NCBI RefSeq assembly: GCF_022539505.1
Contig: NC_061510.1
Span: 222,850,043-222,914,042 of the forward strand
Source: Lolium rigidum
Taxonomy: Eukaryota; Streptophyta; Magnoliopsida; Poales; Poaceae
Direction: 5' to 3'
Length of the DNA stretch: 64,000 nt
Positions 19,519-30,020 of the stretch are shown here, piece by piece. The position numbers and the translations under genes were made by a program. Each line of letters starts with the position of its first letter. Position 1 is the stretch's first letter. The notes beneath the pieces were generated by a model, which searched no databases, had not been told where the DNA came from, and saw only the letters and a program-made list of their open reading frames with translations.

Positions 19519-21117
19519 TGATACGTCTCAAACGTATCTATAATTTCTTATGTTCCATGCTAGTTTTATGACAATACTCACATGTTTTATATACACTTTA
19601 TATCATTTTGATGCATTTTCCGGCACTAACCTATTAACAAGATGCCGAAGCGCCAGTTCCTGTTTTCTGCTGTTTTTGGTTTCAGAAATCCTACACAGGA
19701 AATATTCTCGGAATTGGACGAAACAAAAGCCCAGAGTCTTATTTTCCACGGAGCTTTCGAGAAGACCGAAGGAGGTACGAAGTGGGGCCACGAGGTGGCG
19801 ACACCACCTGGCGGCGCGGCCAAGGAGGGGCCCGCGCCGCCCTATGGTGTGGGCCCCTCGTGAGCCCCCCGACTCTGCCCTTCCGCCTACTTAAACTCTC
19901 CATCGCGAAAACCCTAGTACCGAGAGCCACGATACGAGAAAACATACTGTGACGCCGTCGCCGCCAATCCCATCTCGGGGGATTCAGGAGATCGCCTCCG
20001 GCACCCAGCCGGAGAGGAGAATCATCACCGGAGGGCTCTACATCATCATGCCCGCCTCCGGATTGATGTGTGAGTAGTTCATCCTTGGACTATGGGTCCA
20101 TAGCAGTAGCTAGATGGTTGTCTTCTCCTCTTGTGCTATCATGTTTAGATCTTGTGAGCTGCCTAACATGATCAAGATCGTCTATTTGTAATGCTACATG
20201 TTGTGTTTGTTGGGATCCGATGAATATGGAATACTATGTCAAGTTGATTATTGATCTATCATATATGTGTTGTTTATGATCTTGCATGCTCTCCGTTGCT
20301 AGTAGAGGCTCTGGCCAAGTTGACACTTGTGACTCCAAGAGGCGGTATTTATGCTCGATAGTGGGTTCATGCCTCCATTGAATCTGGGACAGTGACAGAA
20401 AGTTCTAAGGTTGTGGATGTCTTGTTGCCACTAGGGATAAAACATCGATGCTTTGTCTAAGGATATTTGTGTTGATTACATTACGCACCATACTTAATGC
20501 AATTGTCTGTTGTTTGCAACTTAATACTGGAAGGGGTGTGGATGCTAACCCGAAGGTGGACTTTTTAGGCATAGATGCATGCTGGATAGCAGTCTATGTA
20601 CTTTGTCGTAATGCCCTAAGTAAATCTCATAGTAGTCATCATGATATGTATGTGCATTGTTATGCCCTCTCTATTTGTCAATTGCCCAACTGTAATTTGT
20701 TCACCCAACATGCTATTTATCTTATTTGAGAGACACCACTAGTGAACTGTGGACCCCGGTCCATTCTTTTACATCTGAAATACAATCAACTGCAATCTCT
20801 GTTCTCTGTTGTTCTTCACAAGCAAACATCATTCTCCACACCATACGTTTAATCCTTTGTTTTCAGCAAGCCGGTGAGATTGACAACTTCACTGTTAAGT
20901 TGGGGCAAAGTATTTTGGTTGTGTTGTGCAGGTTCCACGTTGGCGCCGGAATCCCTGGTGTTGCGCCGCACTACACTCCTTCACCAACAACCTTCACTTG
21001 GACTTCATCTCCTACTGGTTCGATAAACCTTGGTTTCGTACTGAGGGAAACTTGATGTTGTACGCATCACACCTTCCACTTGGGGTTCCCAACGGACGTG
21101 TGCTTCACGCGTTATCA
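19519..21117 (+). mobile_element. Solo LTR, Sabrina-like
   Basis: 1599 bp, TGATACGTCTC to GCGTTATCA, bracketed by GTGAT (19514-19518 and 21118-21122). No internal region is left, the usual product of recombination between two LTRs. Removing it restores QSD-ILLHRYRIKP in the LINE. The TATA region is decayed (CTACTTAAAC near 19887). The possible splice motifs GTGAGTAG (about 20070) and TTGTGCAG (about 20930) are still present. Confidence 0.93.
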
Positions 21118-21122
21118 GTGAT

Positions 21123-21329
21123 ATTTTGCTGCATCGCTATAGAATTAAGCCTACCCTTATTCAACCGCTGGTTGATTGGGTCTTTCAAACTTTTGTGTAA
21201 TTTATGAATACTCTTTTCCACTTCCTTCCACCATGATGTAACTCTCTGGTTTCTGTTTGGCTCTGTGCCCCATTATTTATAGAAAATTCACACCGTAGGG
21301 GATTCCCCTACGGTAACATAGTCAAAAAA
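21123..21329 (+). pseudogene. LINE ORF2 last codons, 3' UTR and poly-A
   Basis: ORF2 ends VDWVFQTFV with TAA at 21198-21200. About 120 bp of 3' UTR follow, including a hairpin-forming CCGTAGGGGATTCCCCTACGG (21285-21312), and then the A run at 21324-21332. Hairpins near the tail occur in several LINE families and may be recognised by the RT. Confidence 0.85.
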
Positions 21330-21500
21330 AAACTCTTAATACTCATCTTCCCCGGAACCAGGTCTAGGAGTTGGGGCTTTCTTTCCTTTGGCCTTGTGCT
21401 TGGTACGGCTAGAACTTTGACTTACACCAGGCTCAACCATGTGGCCTTTGCCCCAATGAGATTTTGGAGGAACAAAGTCCGAGTCAGCAGCATCATCACC
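21330..21500 (-). pseudogene. Env-like / third-ORF gene, upstream exon piece
   Basis: Minus strand: after an acceptor CTCTTTTTCACAG (AG at 21502-21501) the frame reads DDAADSDFVPPKSHWGKG and ends PRPGSGEDEY at the LINE boundary; it continues at 4747. Lys- and Ser-rich, low complexity. The TAA seen here is inside the target-site duplication and comes from one changed base; the other TSD copy (4734-4747) keeps Glu. Confidence 0.6.
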
Positions 21501-21501
21501 T

Positions 21502-22263
21502 GTGAAAAAGAGAGCATAGAGGAGCAGCAAGGATAAGTGTACATGCCCGAAAAACGGAGGCCAAAACGAAGAAAATTTTGCAAAAGTGAACTTTTGGAGG
21601 CAACAGAGACAACTCGGCATGGGGCCCGGTAGGCCGGACCAGATACCGGGTTAGCCGACAGCAGCACCCGGCATGCCGGGTGAGGTGCCGAGTAACTCGG
21701 TAGGTAGTCCGGTCCACCGGGTCACATAACGAAAATTTTCGAGAGCAAAATTCCCAAATTGTGTTCTCTCTCATTTTCTCCAGAAATTGCTCATAAACTG
21801 TTGCAAAACTAACTATGAAGAAGTGAGAGTCATGAATAGAAGTGGTTGACTGACTAATCGCACAAGAGCTAACCCTAAATCCTCAAGTTCATATGTTGGG
21901 TAACAAAGAAGAAGAACACTTGAGGAGGGGGAAGAGGACAAGATGGAGTTACCCGAAGACAAGAGCTTCTAATGGAGGAAGCCTAGGTTGGTGGAAATCC
22001 AAAGTCCTCCCAAATGTCTTGGCCAGTCTTGAATCCCTTCGGTGGAGATGCTCCAAATGATGAGGGGAGCAAAGGGAAGGGACATATCTGGAGTTCCAAG
22101 GGTTGAATCAACCTCCTTGGAGATGAGGGAGGTGTGGTAATGGTGGCTATAGTGGACAGATGTGATGGGGAAGAAAGGGGATCCAAAGAGGTATCCCTAA
22201 CTTCCCAAGGGGTAAGTAGCCTCTCCCCCGCGCGAATTCGGCACCTAGCCCGGTGAAAGTGAA
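21502..22263 (-). other. Upstream, probably intron and leader, of the env-like gene
   Basis: No long frame. The part next to the acceptor looks like an intron. 21606-21725 carries CCGG-rich units (CTCGGCAT, GCCCGGTAGG, GATACCGGGTTAG) like those in the inverted-repeat arms. The ORF at 21983-22300 crosses into the next LTR and is not supported. Confidence 0.45.
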
Positions 22264-22627
22264 TGGAGCCCCCATGTGTGGTTTTGGTAATTAATGACAA
22301 TCCCTATGGACTAATGTTTGCATTGAGTTATATTTGTAGGAGTTGTCCATAGGCAATTCTTGAACCATATGTTGGCTTCAAGATTGCAATAAGAAGAAAT
22401 TGATGAAGGATATCAAGTGTCAAGTGTGTCTTGAAGATGAAGATGAAGTGAGCCCTCAAGTTACTTCAAGCCATCAACATGATGAAGAATGAAGAAATTA
22501 AGTGCAAGTTCAAGATGAGCCAACTCGAAGAGTTCATAAGCTTGAAGCTTGCCATGGAGAAATGATGTGCAAGTTCAAGACGAGCCATCTCGAAGAGATC
22601 CTTTGCTTGAGTCTTGCCATCCATATG

Positions 22628-22775
22628 GTGATCATGGATATGTGAAGATGCGCCGAAGAAGAAGCTCTCCCATGGTGGATTATGGGGGAGCAATCCACAT
22701 GGTGGTCATGGTTATGTGAAGATGCGCCGAAGAAGAAGCTCTCCCATGGTGGTTTATGGGGGAGCAATCTACAAG
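22628..22775 (+). repeat. Tandem duplication, about 74 bp, inside the Sirevirus LTR
   Basis: Two units sharing TGTGAAGATGCGCCGAAGAA, then CTCTCCCATGGTGG and TATGGGGGAGCAATC, with a few mismatches. Confidence 0.8.
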
Positions 22776-23018
22776 ACTTCGTCAAGCAAGCACAAGCAAG
22801 AAAGGCGTTCCATCTTGTTGAGGTCAAGATCGTCGTCATCAAGCTCAAGTGGAATGCGCAAGTATAAGGTTTGCTCTTGATAGGGTTTCTTTCTCACCGG
22901 TCTCATAATGTAGTTGGAGACCGGTTTATAGTTTAGTTGCCGTACTATCAAGAGGGCTCTCAAGTGAGTAACTCGATCGTATCGTTTGGAGAGAGCTCAA
23001 ACCTTTGCATCCTTGCAT

Positions 23019-23240
23019 CATCTTTCTTGGTTGTTATTTGGACCTTATCCATGTGATGTTTTAGAGCTTGTGCTTATTCTCATGACAAACTCTAGTTCAT
23101 CGAAAACGGATTTTGCATAGATCACTTGTTGCGTTTTCGAGTTTGGTTCATCATCTTTCTTGGTTATTATTTGGATCTTATCCATGTGATGATTTAGAGC
23201 TTGTGCTTATTCTCATGACAAGCTCTAGTTCATCAAGAAT
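23019..23240 (+). repeat. Tandem duplication, period about 130 bp, inside the Sirevirus LTR
   Basis: CATCTTTCTTGGTTGTTATT (from 23019) recurs as CATCTTTCTTGGTTATTATT (from 23151); both are followed by the Val/Leu-coding-like TTAGAGCTTGTGCTTATTCT block. Confidence 0.75.
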
Positions 23241-24782
23241 GGTTTTTTCACGGGCAACTTGTTGCATTTTCAAGATTGGAGGTTTTACCGGTATGTCTTT
23301 TTTAGATAGGTCAAACCTTTCATCATTTGTTTCTATCCTCCCTTGTTGGACTATGATGGTTTCCTGCATGATCTTGTAGAGCTTGTTCCTAGCTTTAAAA
23401 CAAGCCCAAGATCATCAAAATCGGAGTCCGGATGCTAAAGTTATGCCCGTTTCAGTTTGATGTTTCGCCAGTTTTCGGGGGCGGATATTCCGTCCCAAGT
23501 TTGGGGCGGATAATCCGGCCCCCGGAAAATCCGGTTTTTGGACAAATCCGGGCAAATATCCGGCCAAATGTCCGGCCCCCATCCAGGGGCATGTTTTCTC
23601 ATGGTCCTTAGCCGTTTTCGGGGCCCGGATATTTTGCAAATATCCGGCCCGGAAAATCCGGCCCGAGCTGACCCAAACGGTCATATTTCGATGGGAGGGG
23701 GTATTTAAGCCCCCTTCTTCCTCCTTGGGCAGCTACCTCTTCCCCTTTGTGCTCTCCACCATTGTTGACCTTGAGAGCTTCCCTTTCCCTCTACTCCTCC
23801 TATGCTTCTTGAATCTTTTTGAGGGAAAAGGAAGAGGAGATCTAGATCTACATTCCTACCAATCAAATCCCTCTCTTTGTGAGGGGAATCCACTAGATCT
23901 AGATCTTGGAGAAATTTGGTGTTCCTCCTCTTATTTGTTCTTCCTCTCTTATTCCCCCAATAGCTTTTGTAGCTTTGTTGGAATTTGAGAGAGAAGGACT
24001 TGAGCATCTTTGTGGTGTTCTTGCCATTGCATTTGGTGCATCGGTTTGAGTTCTCCACGGTGATTCGTGGTGGTGAAAACAAGAAGGTTGTTACTCTTGG
24101 GTTCTTGGAACCCTAGACGGATTCTAGGCCTTTGTGGCGATTTGTTGGGAGCCTCCAATTAAGTTGTGGATGTGTGCCCCAATCTTTGTGTAAGGCCCGG
24201 TTTCCGCCTCGAAGGAAATCCCTTAGTGGAACCGTGACCTAGGCCTTTGTGGCGAGGGTCACCGGAGATTTAGGTGAGGCGCCTTCGTGGCGTTCGGTGT
24301 GTGGTGTGAGTACCGCATCTTGGGGTGAGGCCTTTGTGGCGTTGGTGTGCATCGAGCAACCACACCTCAAGGTGAGCCTCTTGTGGCGTTCGGGAGCACT
24401 AAGCAACCCCACCTCTCCACCGGAGATTAGCACTCGCAAGAGTGTGAACTCCGGGATAAATCATCGTCTCCCGCGTGCCTCGGTTATCTCTATACCCGAG
24501 CTCTTTACTTATGCACTTTACCTTGTGATAGCCACCGTGCTTGAAGTTATATATATCTTGTTATCACATACTTGCTTGTATTGCTTAGCATATGTTGTTG
24601 ATGCACATAGGTGAACTCTTGCTTAGAATAAGTTGTTGGTGCACATAGGTGAACCATAGTACATAGGCTTTGGGCTTGACAAAGTAAACGCTAGTTTTAT
24701 TCCGCATTTGTTAAGCCCATCTCGTAAAAGTTTTAAATCGCCTATTCACCCCCCCTCTAGGCGACATCCGTGTCCTTTCAAT

Positions 24783-24794
24783 TGGTATCAGAGC
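24783..24794 (+). other. Primer binding site, initiator tRNA-Met type
   Basis: TGGTATCAGAGC, two bases after the LTR, complements the 3' end of initiator tRNA-Met, as in most Ty1/copia elements. Confidence 0.88.
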
Positions 24795-24835
24795 AAGGTC
24801 TCTCATTCTTAGGCTTCACCACCTTGAGAGTAAAG

Positions 24836-27230
24836 ATGTCGGTTAGGGGATTAGTGCACAATAACTTGTTTATATTTTGATGGCACAAATTATGATCTAT
24901 GGAAAATTTATGTGCTTAAAATCTTACGGGGTATGTCCCCGGACATGGAGCGATTTCTTGGCATGGGTTTTTCTTCTCCTAAGGATCCTCAAAATTTATC
25001 TCTTGAGGAGGAGAAAAACTCTTGCTTTGATGCTCTTGCTTCTCATGTGTTTTCCATTGTTGTGAGCAATGTAGTTACTTCGTCAATCATGACTTTTGGG
25101 AGCTCTCATGAATTATGGACAAAGCTTCAAGACAAATATGATGTGTCCAATATTATTAAGGATGATTGTATTGCTTCCACTTCCGGCCGTGATGAGTTCT
25201 CATCTTCATCCACTTCACCAAAGTGTGTCAAGACACAAGGTAATGATATGGTGAGTGGTGATGAAAATTGCAATGTTGATATTGAGCTTACTATTGATGA
25301 TTCTTCATCTCTATCTCATCGCAATGCTTCATCTACGGACTCAAACACATCTAGCACTAGAAATGATTTACATGCTTGTGTTGATAGTCCTTGCATATCA
25401 TGTGTAAGTTGCTTGAATAAATCTAATGATGATATGCTTGCATTGTCTTGTGGCCATGATAAAAATGATTCTATTTCCTCTAGTTGTTGTGTGTCTAACA
25501 ATGTAGAGGAAACCAAAGATTCTATTGGTCAAGACAAGATCTTGAAAGGAGCCTCAAGTAACTCCTCATCTTTATCTCACGGTCCTCATATATGCCTTAT
25601 GGCCAAGGGTTCCACGGTACCTCCTACCATGGAACCTAATATGTCTTGTGGTGATAAGAATGAGGATGAATATGAAGAAGAGGATTGGGTTGTCTCTCTA
25701 CGCGATAAAGGTGAGAGTGTATTCAAGGTTCTTTACAAAGATAAAATTGCTAGCTCTCACTTCTTTGAAATCTTGACTACCGCTATTGAGAGCCAAAAAC
25801 TTATTTGGATGCATGAGAACACCATTGATAAAAAGGGTGCTCTTGAACGAGAGTATGCCAATGATGTAGCATCCTTAAAGAATGATCTTGAAGAAGAACA
25901 AGATACCGTAGCCTCTCTAGAGGATCAACTTGAAACCCTTGTGGTGTCTCAAAATGAAATATTTGCTAAACTCACTAAAGAAAGAGACCATGCTAAAGCT
26001 AAATTAAAATTGCTTAAAAATGAAAAGTCCAAAGTTGGTGTTGGTCATGATAAACTTGTTAAGGATCTAGATGATCTAGACAAGGCCCACAAGGCCTTGG
26101 AGAGCGAACACTCTATCCTCACCAAGTCATATGAGCAACTACAAGCTTCATATTTAAAAGAGCATGCTATGTTACCCTCTCTTCTTGATATGTCTTGTGA
26201 TGATGTTTGTGCTACTAATTCTACTTCTTGTGAAGCATCCATCTTGAAGGAGAATGTTGAGCTAAGGGCTCAACTTGATTTGCTAAATAGCAATTATGGG
26301 AAATTGGAAGAAAATCATGGAAAGCTTGCTAGCTCCCATGAGGATCTTCTAGCCTCTCATGATAGGCTAAAGTTAGCTCATGAGGCTATCATATCTAAGG
26401 CAACACCTTGTGAGCCTCATGTGGGTACTAGCACTACTACTCAAAATGTTATATTGCCATGTGCTAGTCCTAGTAATTCATCCACTCATAATATTGCTAA
26501 ATCTTGTGATGAATTATCTTCCTTGCCTTCTTGCTCTAACAATGAAGGTTCTACTTCCTCTAGTACTTGTGTTGTTACTAACCATGTAGAGGAAATCAAA
26601 GAGCTCAAGGCTCAAGTCACTTCTTTGAAGAATGACTTGGTAAAGAGTCATGAAGGGAAATGCAAACTTGACACGATGTTAAGTGTGCAACAATCCCCCA
26701 ATGACAAGAGTGGACTTGGATTCAAATCCAACAACAAGAACAAGTCCAACAACAACAACAAGAAGAAGTGCCAAGTACAAGTCAAAGACCCGGCCAAGAT
26801 TGTTTGCTTCAAGTGCAAAATTGAAGGGCACCATGTTAGATCTTGCCCTTTGAATAAGAAGCAAAAAGGGAAGCGGCCTCAAGCTCAAACTCATATTCAA
26901 CCTCAAGTTGAAGAAATTCCACTTCCCAAGAAGAATCAAGCCAATGCTCCCATTGTGGAGAAATCTAGTGAGAAGAAGGAGAAGAAAAGAACTTGCTACA
27001 TATGCCGTGAGAAGGGCCACATCTCCTCCTTTTGCACTATTGGTACCTCATCCAACTCTATCTCCATTGATGATGTTTATTCTCTTCGTAAGGATGAGGG
27101 TGGCAATGTGTTTGCCAAATATGTTGGTGCTCAAAGTGGTGTCAAGAAAAGAACCATTTGGGTTGCCAAGCCTATTGTGACTAACCTCTTAGGACCCAAC
27201 TTAGTTGGGGACCAACAATCCAAAACTTGA
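24836..27230 (+). pseudogene. Sirevirus Gag (about 790 aa, one early frameshift)
   Basis: ATG at 24836 opens MSVRGLVHNN; a frameshift near 24880 moves coding to the frame that reads FDGTNYDLWKIYVLK, the start of the plant copia Gag (UBN2-like) region, and then stays open to 27230 (772 codons from 24912). Order: N-terminal Gag region (to about residue 95), a Ser/Thr/Asn-rich stretch, a long coiled coil (EREYANDVASLKNDLEEE and on, residues ~310-460), a basic Asn/Lys linker, and two zinc knuckles: CFKCKIEGHHVRSC and CYICREKGHISSFC. Gag packages the RNA and builds the particle. It ends VTNLLGPNLVGDQQSKT. No frame continues into protease. Confidence 0.85.
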
Positions 27231-28612
27231 TCAATAGGTGCTTGTTGGAGGGCATTGGAGACTTGGCTACATCATGAAGAATTAAGGGATCTTCATCATT
27301 TATATTATATCAAGCCAAGTCTTTTGATTATCTTGCTACTATCATATATCCAATGTTCCTCCTTGCGGTAACATGTTCTCAACTCATTTATATTGAAAGT
27401 TACCCGCCCCTTTGCATGTGTTAGTTTTGTTCCTAACATGTGTTTGTATATGTTGTGCTTCCTAATAGTTTTGCTTGAGAAATCAAGTCTATGCATGTTG
27501 GGTTGCACACCATGTATTTGTGTTTGTGTTGGAGCCTCTTTGCATCTTGTTGTATCTTATATGGATCTTATGAGCAATTAATGGACAATCCCATTTTGGG
27601 GGAGTGATATTCCTTTGGGAATTTCATGATCCTAAACAATGTGTGTACATGAGGAATATCACTTAGAATTGATATTGCGAGATTATCTAGTCGCTATGTG
27701 GTATGTCATCTTCATGAGAAATTCAAATTCTAATGTCCATTAATATCTCTACTTGGATCTTATTTGCCTCTTGTGAAAATAAATTCCTTATCACATTATG
27801 GGGGAGTAATAAGCTTTGTGCATATTACAAGCCTAGAAAATGTGAACATTTGAGGTTGTGTCACATAGAATTGATACCATAAATTATCTCTCTCCTATGT
27901 GGCATGTTTGCTCAAACAAGCTCCAATTTTCTTAAATGGCTTCATTGCTAATATCTTTGTGGATCTTATTTGTGGAAGTTTTTCTTGGCATGGTTTTTCA
28001 CAACGTGTCCCTCAATACATTTTTGGAAAACCATGTGCTTCAAGTCATACTATTAATTGCTTTGCATGTTGGTATGAATACTATTAATTGCTTTGCATGT
28101 TGGTATGGATACTATTAATTGCCTTGCATGTTGGTATGACTAAATGAAGCTATCAAGAAACTATCTTTGCATGATGGTTAACTCTTATCTTTTACCATAT
28201 GCTTTGTTCGTTGTAAATATGATCTTATGTATACTTACAAACTACCACCGGGAAATATTTCCTAATACCTCTTGTCCTAGGACAATTGGTAATCAATTAT
28301 GAGGTAGATATTTATTGATCATATCTACATTGGCTCTAGTATTTATATTGCCTTATTTATTGCCATGAATTTGTTGTGCTTTGACTCCCATGTGTCTTCC
28401 TTGCATCTTATGGATCTAATTTGTCTATTCAAACTTTCTTAGCATTTTTAGTAGATATAGGTAGCGTGATGATCCTAGATTTGTGCATTTTGTATCCATA
28501 TTCTAAATCCTAGATAATGCACTAATTGACAAGGGATTAACTTATCAATGCCTATGGATTATAGGCTAGGGTTTAGTTAGAAGTAGAGGGCAAGTAGATC
28601 TCGAAGGTTTCA
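27231..28612 (+). other. Non-coding region after Gag of the Maximus-like element
   Basis: AT-rich, with no frame over about 60 codons that looks like pol. Contains two diverged ~200-bp blocks, each starting GGGGGAGTRATA (27599 and 27801), and a 31-bp triplicate at 28048-28140. It ends at the N gap. Confidence 0.7.
28048..28140 (+). repeat. 31-bp tandem repeat, three copies
   Basis: Units start at 28048, 28079 and 28110: TACTATTAATTGCTTTGCAT followed by GTTGGTATGA(A/G), with only a few mismatches. Confidence 0.88.
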
Positions 28613-28712
28613 NNNNNNNNNNNNNNNNNNNNNNNNNNNNNNNNNNNNNNNNNNNNNNNNNNNNNNNNNNNNNNNNNNNNNNNNNNNNNNNNNNNNNNNN
28701 NNNNNNNNNNNN
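28613..28712. other. Assembly gap (100 N)
   Basis: Unknown size. It hides the rest of the Maximus-like element, the start of the next LTR and the start of the Sabrina-like 5' LTR around it. Confidence 0.99.
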
Positions 28713-29061
28713 CGCTTTATTATTATCTGCAAATGCCCTGCCTAGATTGTTACATGAGTTCTCTTATCCATGCAACGCCCGTTCATCCATCTTTGTGCCT
28801 ACAGTATTTTAATCTTGCTGTTTACTATAATCACTACTGTTGTCCTTATTACACTGTTGCTTATATTTCACCACTACTACTGCTATAAAACTGTTGCTAC
28901 TGATAAACTCTTGCGAGCAAGTCTGTTTCCAAGTGCAGCAGAATTGACAACTCCGCTGTTAAGGCTTACAAATATTCTTTGGCTCCCCTTGTGTCGAATC
29001 AATAAATTGGGTTTTACTTCCCTCGATGACTGTTGCGATCCCCTATACTTGTGGGTCATCA
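28713..29061 (+). mobile_element. 3' end of an Athila-type LTR, nested in a Sabrina-like LTR
   Basis: Near-identical to 55451-55800 of the LTR at 54429-55800 and ends TTGTGGGTCATCA. From 29062 the sequence is the middle of a Sabrina-like LTR (GGGGGTATTTATGCTAG, compare 34252). It is either a solo LTR or the 3' LTR of an element whose body is in the gap. Confidence 0.85.
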
Positions 29062-29842
29062 AGGGGGTATTTATGCTAGATAGTGGGTTCATGTCTCCAT
29101 TGAATCTGGGGGAGTGACAGCAACGCCTAAGGTTGTGGATGTGATGTTGCCACTAGGGATAAAACATCAATGCTTTGTCTAAGGATATTTGTATTGTTTA
29201 CATTACGCACAGTACTTAATGCAATTGTCTGTTGTTTGCAACTTAATACTGGAAGGGGTGCGGATGCTAACCCAAAGGTGGACTTTTTAGGCATAGATGC
29301 ATGCTGGATGGCGGTCTATGTTCTTTGTCGTAATGCCCTAAGTAAATCTCATAGTAGTCATCATGATATGTATGTGCATTGTTATGCCCTCTCTATTTTT
29401 CAATTGCCCAACTGTAATTTGTTTACCCAACATGTTATTTATCTTATTGGAGAGACACCACTAGTGAACTCGTGGACCCCGGTCCATTCTTTTACATCTG
29501 AAATACAACCTACCGCAATCATTGTTCTCTGTTGTTTTCTGCAAGCAAACATCATCTTCCACACCATACGTTTAATCCTTTATTTTCAGCAAGCCGGTGA
29601 GATTGACAACCTCACTGTTAAGTTGGGGCAAAGTAGTTTGATTGTGTTGTGCAGGTTCCACGTTGGCGCCGGAATCCCTGGTGTTGCGCCGCACTACACT
29701 CCTTCACCAACAACCTTCACGTGGCCTTCATCTCCTACTGGTTCGATTACCTTGGTTTCTTACTGAGGGAAAACTCGCTGTTGTACTCATCATACCTTCC
29801 TCTTGGGGTTCCCAGCGGACGTGTGCTTTACCGTCACAAGCA
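29062..29842 (+). repeat. 5' LTR (3' part) of the second Sabrina-like element
   Basis: Matches 34252-35033 and ends CCGTCACAAGCA. The frame over 29170-29766 (198 codons) is LTR, not a gene. Confidence 0.88.
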
Positions 29843-29852
29843 GCTACTTTTC

Positions 29853-29870
29853 TGGCGCTGTTGCCAGGGA
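29853..29870 (+). other. Primer binding site, tRNA-Asp type, two mismatches
   Basis: TGGCGCTGTTGCCAGGGA differs from the perfect site at 7365 by two transitions. Confidence 0.75.
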
Positions 29871-30020
29871 GATCAAGACACGCTGCAAGGGGAGTCTCTC
29901 ACAACCAATCTCTTTACTTTGTTTATTGTCTTGCTTTATTTTATTTTCTGTCTTGTTTGCTTTCTTTATATCAAAAACACACAAAAAATTAGTTACTTGC
30001 ATTTAATTTATTTTGTTATC

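Larger units (their letters stand above)
4748..21329 (+). mobile_element. L1-type LINE, 5'-truncated, split by three LTR insertions
   Basis: Non-LTR retrotransposon flanked by a 14-bp target-site duplication, AAACTCTTCATACT (4734-4747) and AAACTCTTAATACT (21330-21343), with one mismatch, and ending in a poly-A run at 21324-21332. Only the ORF1 C-terminus survives, as expected from incomplete target-primed reverse transcription. ORF2 pieces are 5120-5740, 12454-13751, 17934-19513 and 21123-21200; they join perfectly once the three LTR elements and their duplications are removed. The LINE element itself amounts to about 4.1 kb. It landed in the env-like gene on the minus strand. Confidence 0.92.
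22264..24780 (+). repeat. 5' LTR of the Maximus-like element
   Basis: About 2.5 kb, TGGAGCCCCCATGTG to CCGTGTCCTTTCA. It contains two local tandem duplications (22628-22775 and 23019-23240), CCGG-rich stretches around 23460-23680, and a series of GCCTTTGTGGCG-type short repeats at 24128-24385. ORFs over it are incidental. Confidence 0.82.
22264..28612 (+). mobile_element. Maximus-like Sirevirus (Ty1/copia), 5' half up to the gap
   Basis: Long LTR (22264-24780), initiator-Met PBS, and a large gag with two zinc knuckles. Long LTRs, a gag with central coiled coil and double CCHC, and a Met PBS are Sirevirus traits. No protease, integrase or RT appears in the 1.4 kb after gag before the N gap, so this copy may be a gag-only derivative. 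The exact left boundary (TG at 22264, possibly 22260) is uncertain because no duplication can be checked. Confidence 0.85.

Noticed and set aside
28048..28140. CRISPR-like repeat-spacer array
   Set aside because: Three contiguous 31-bp units without spacers in a plant retrotransposon; a simple tandem repeat.
29170..29766. 198-codon ORF, and similar ones at 6775-7242, 11896-12336, 34553-34957 and 40076-40525
   Set aside because: All lie in the same LTR region of Sabrina-like elements; frames differ between copies by indels, so the openness is incidental.
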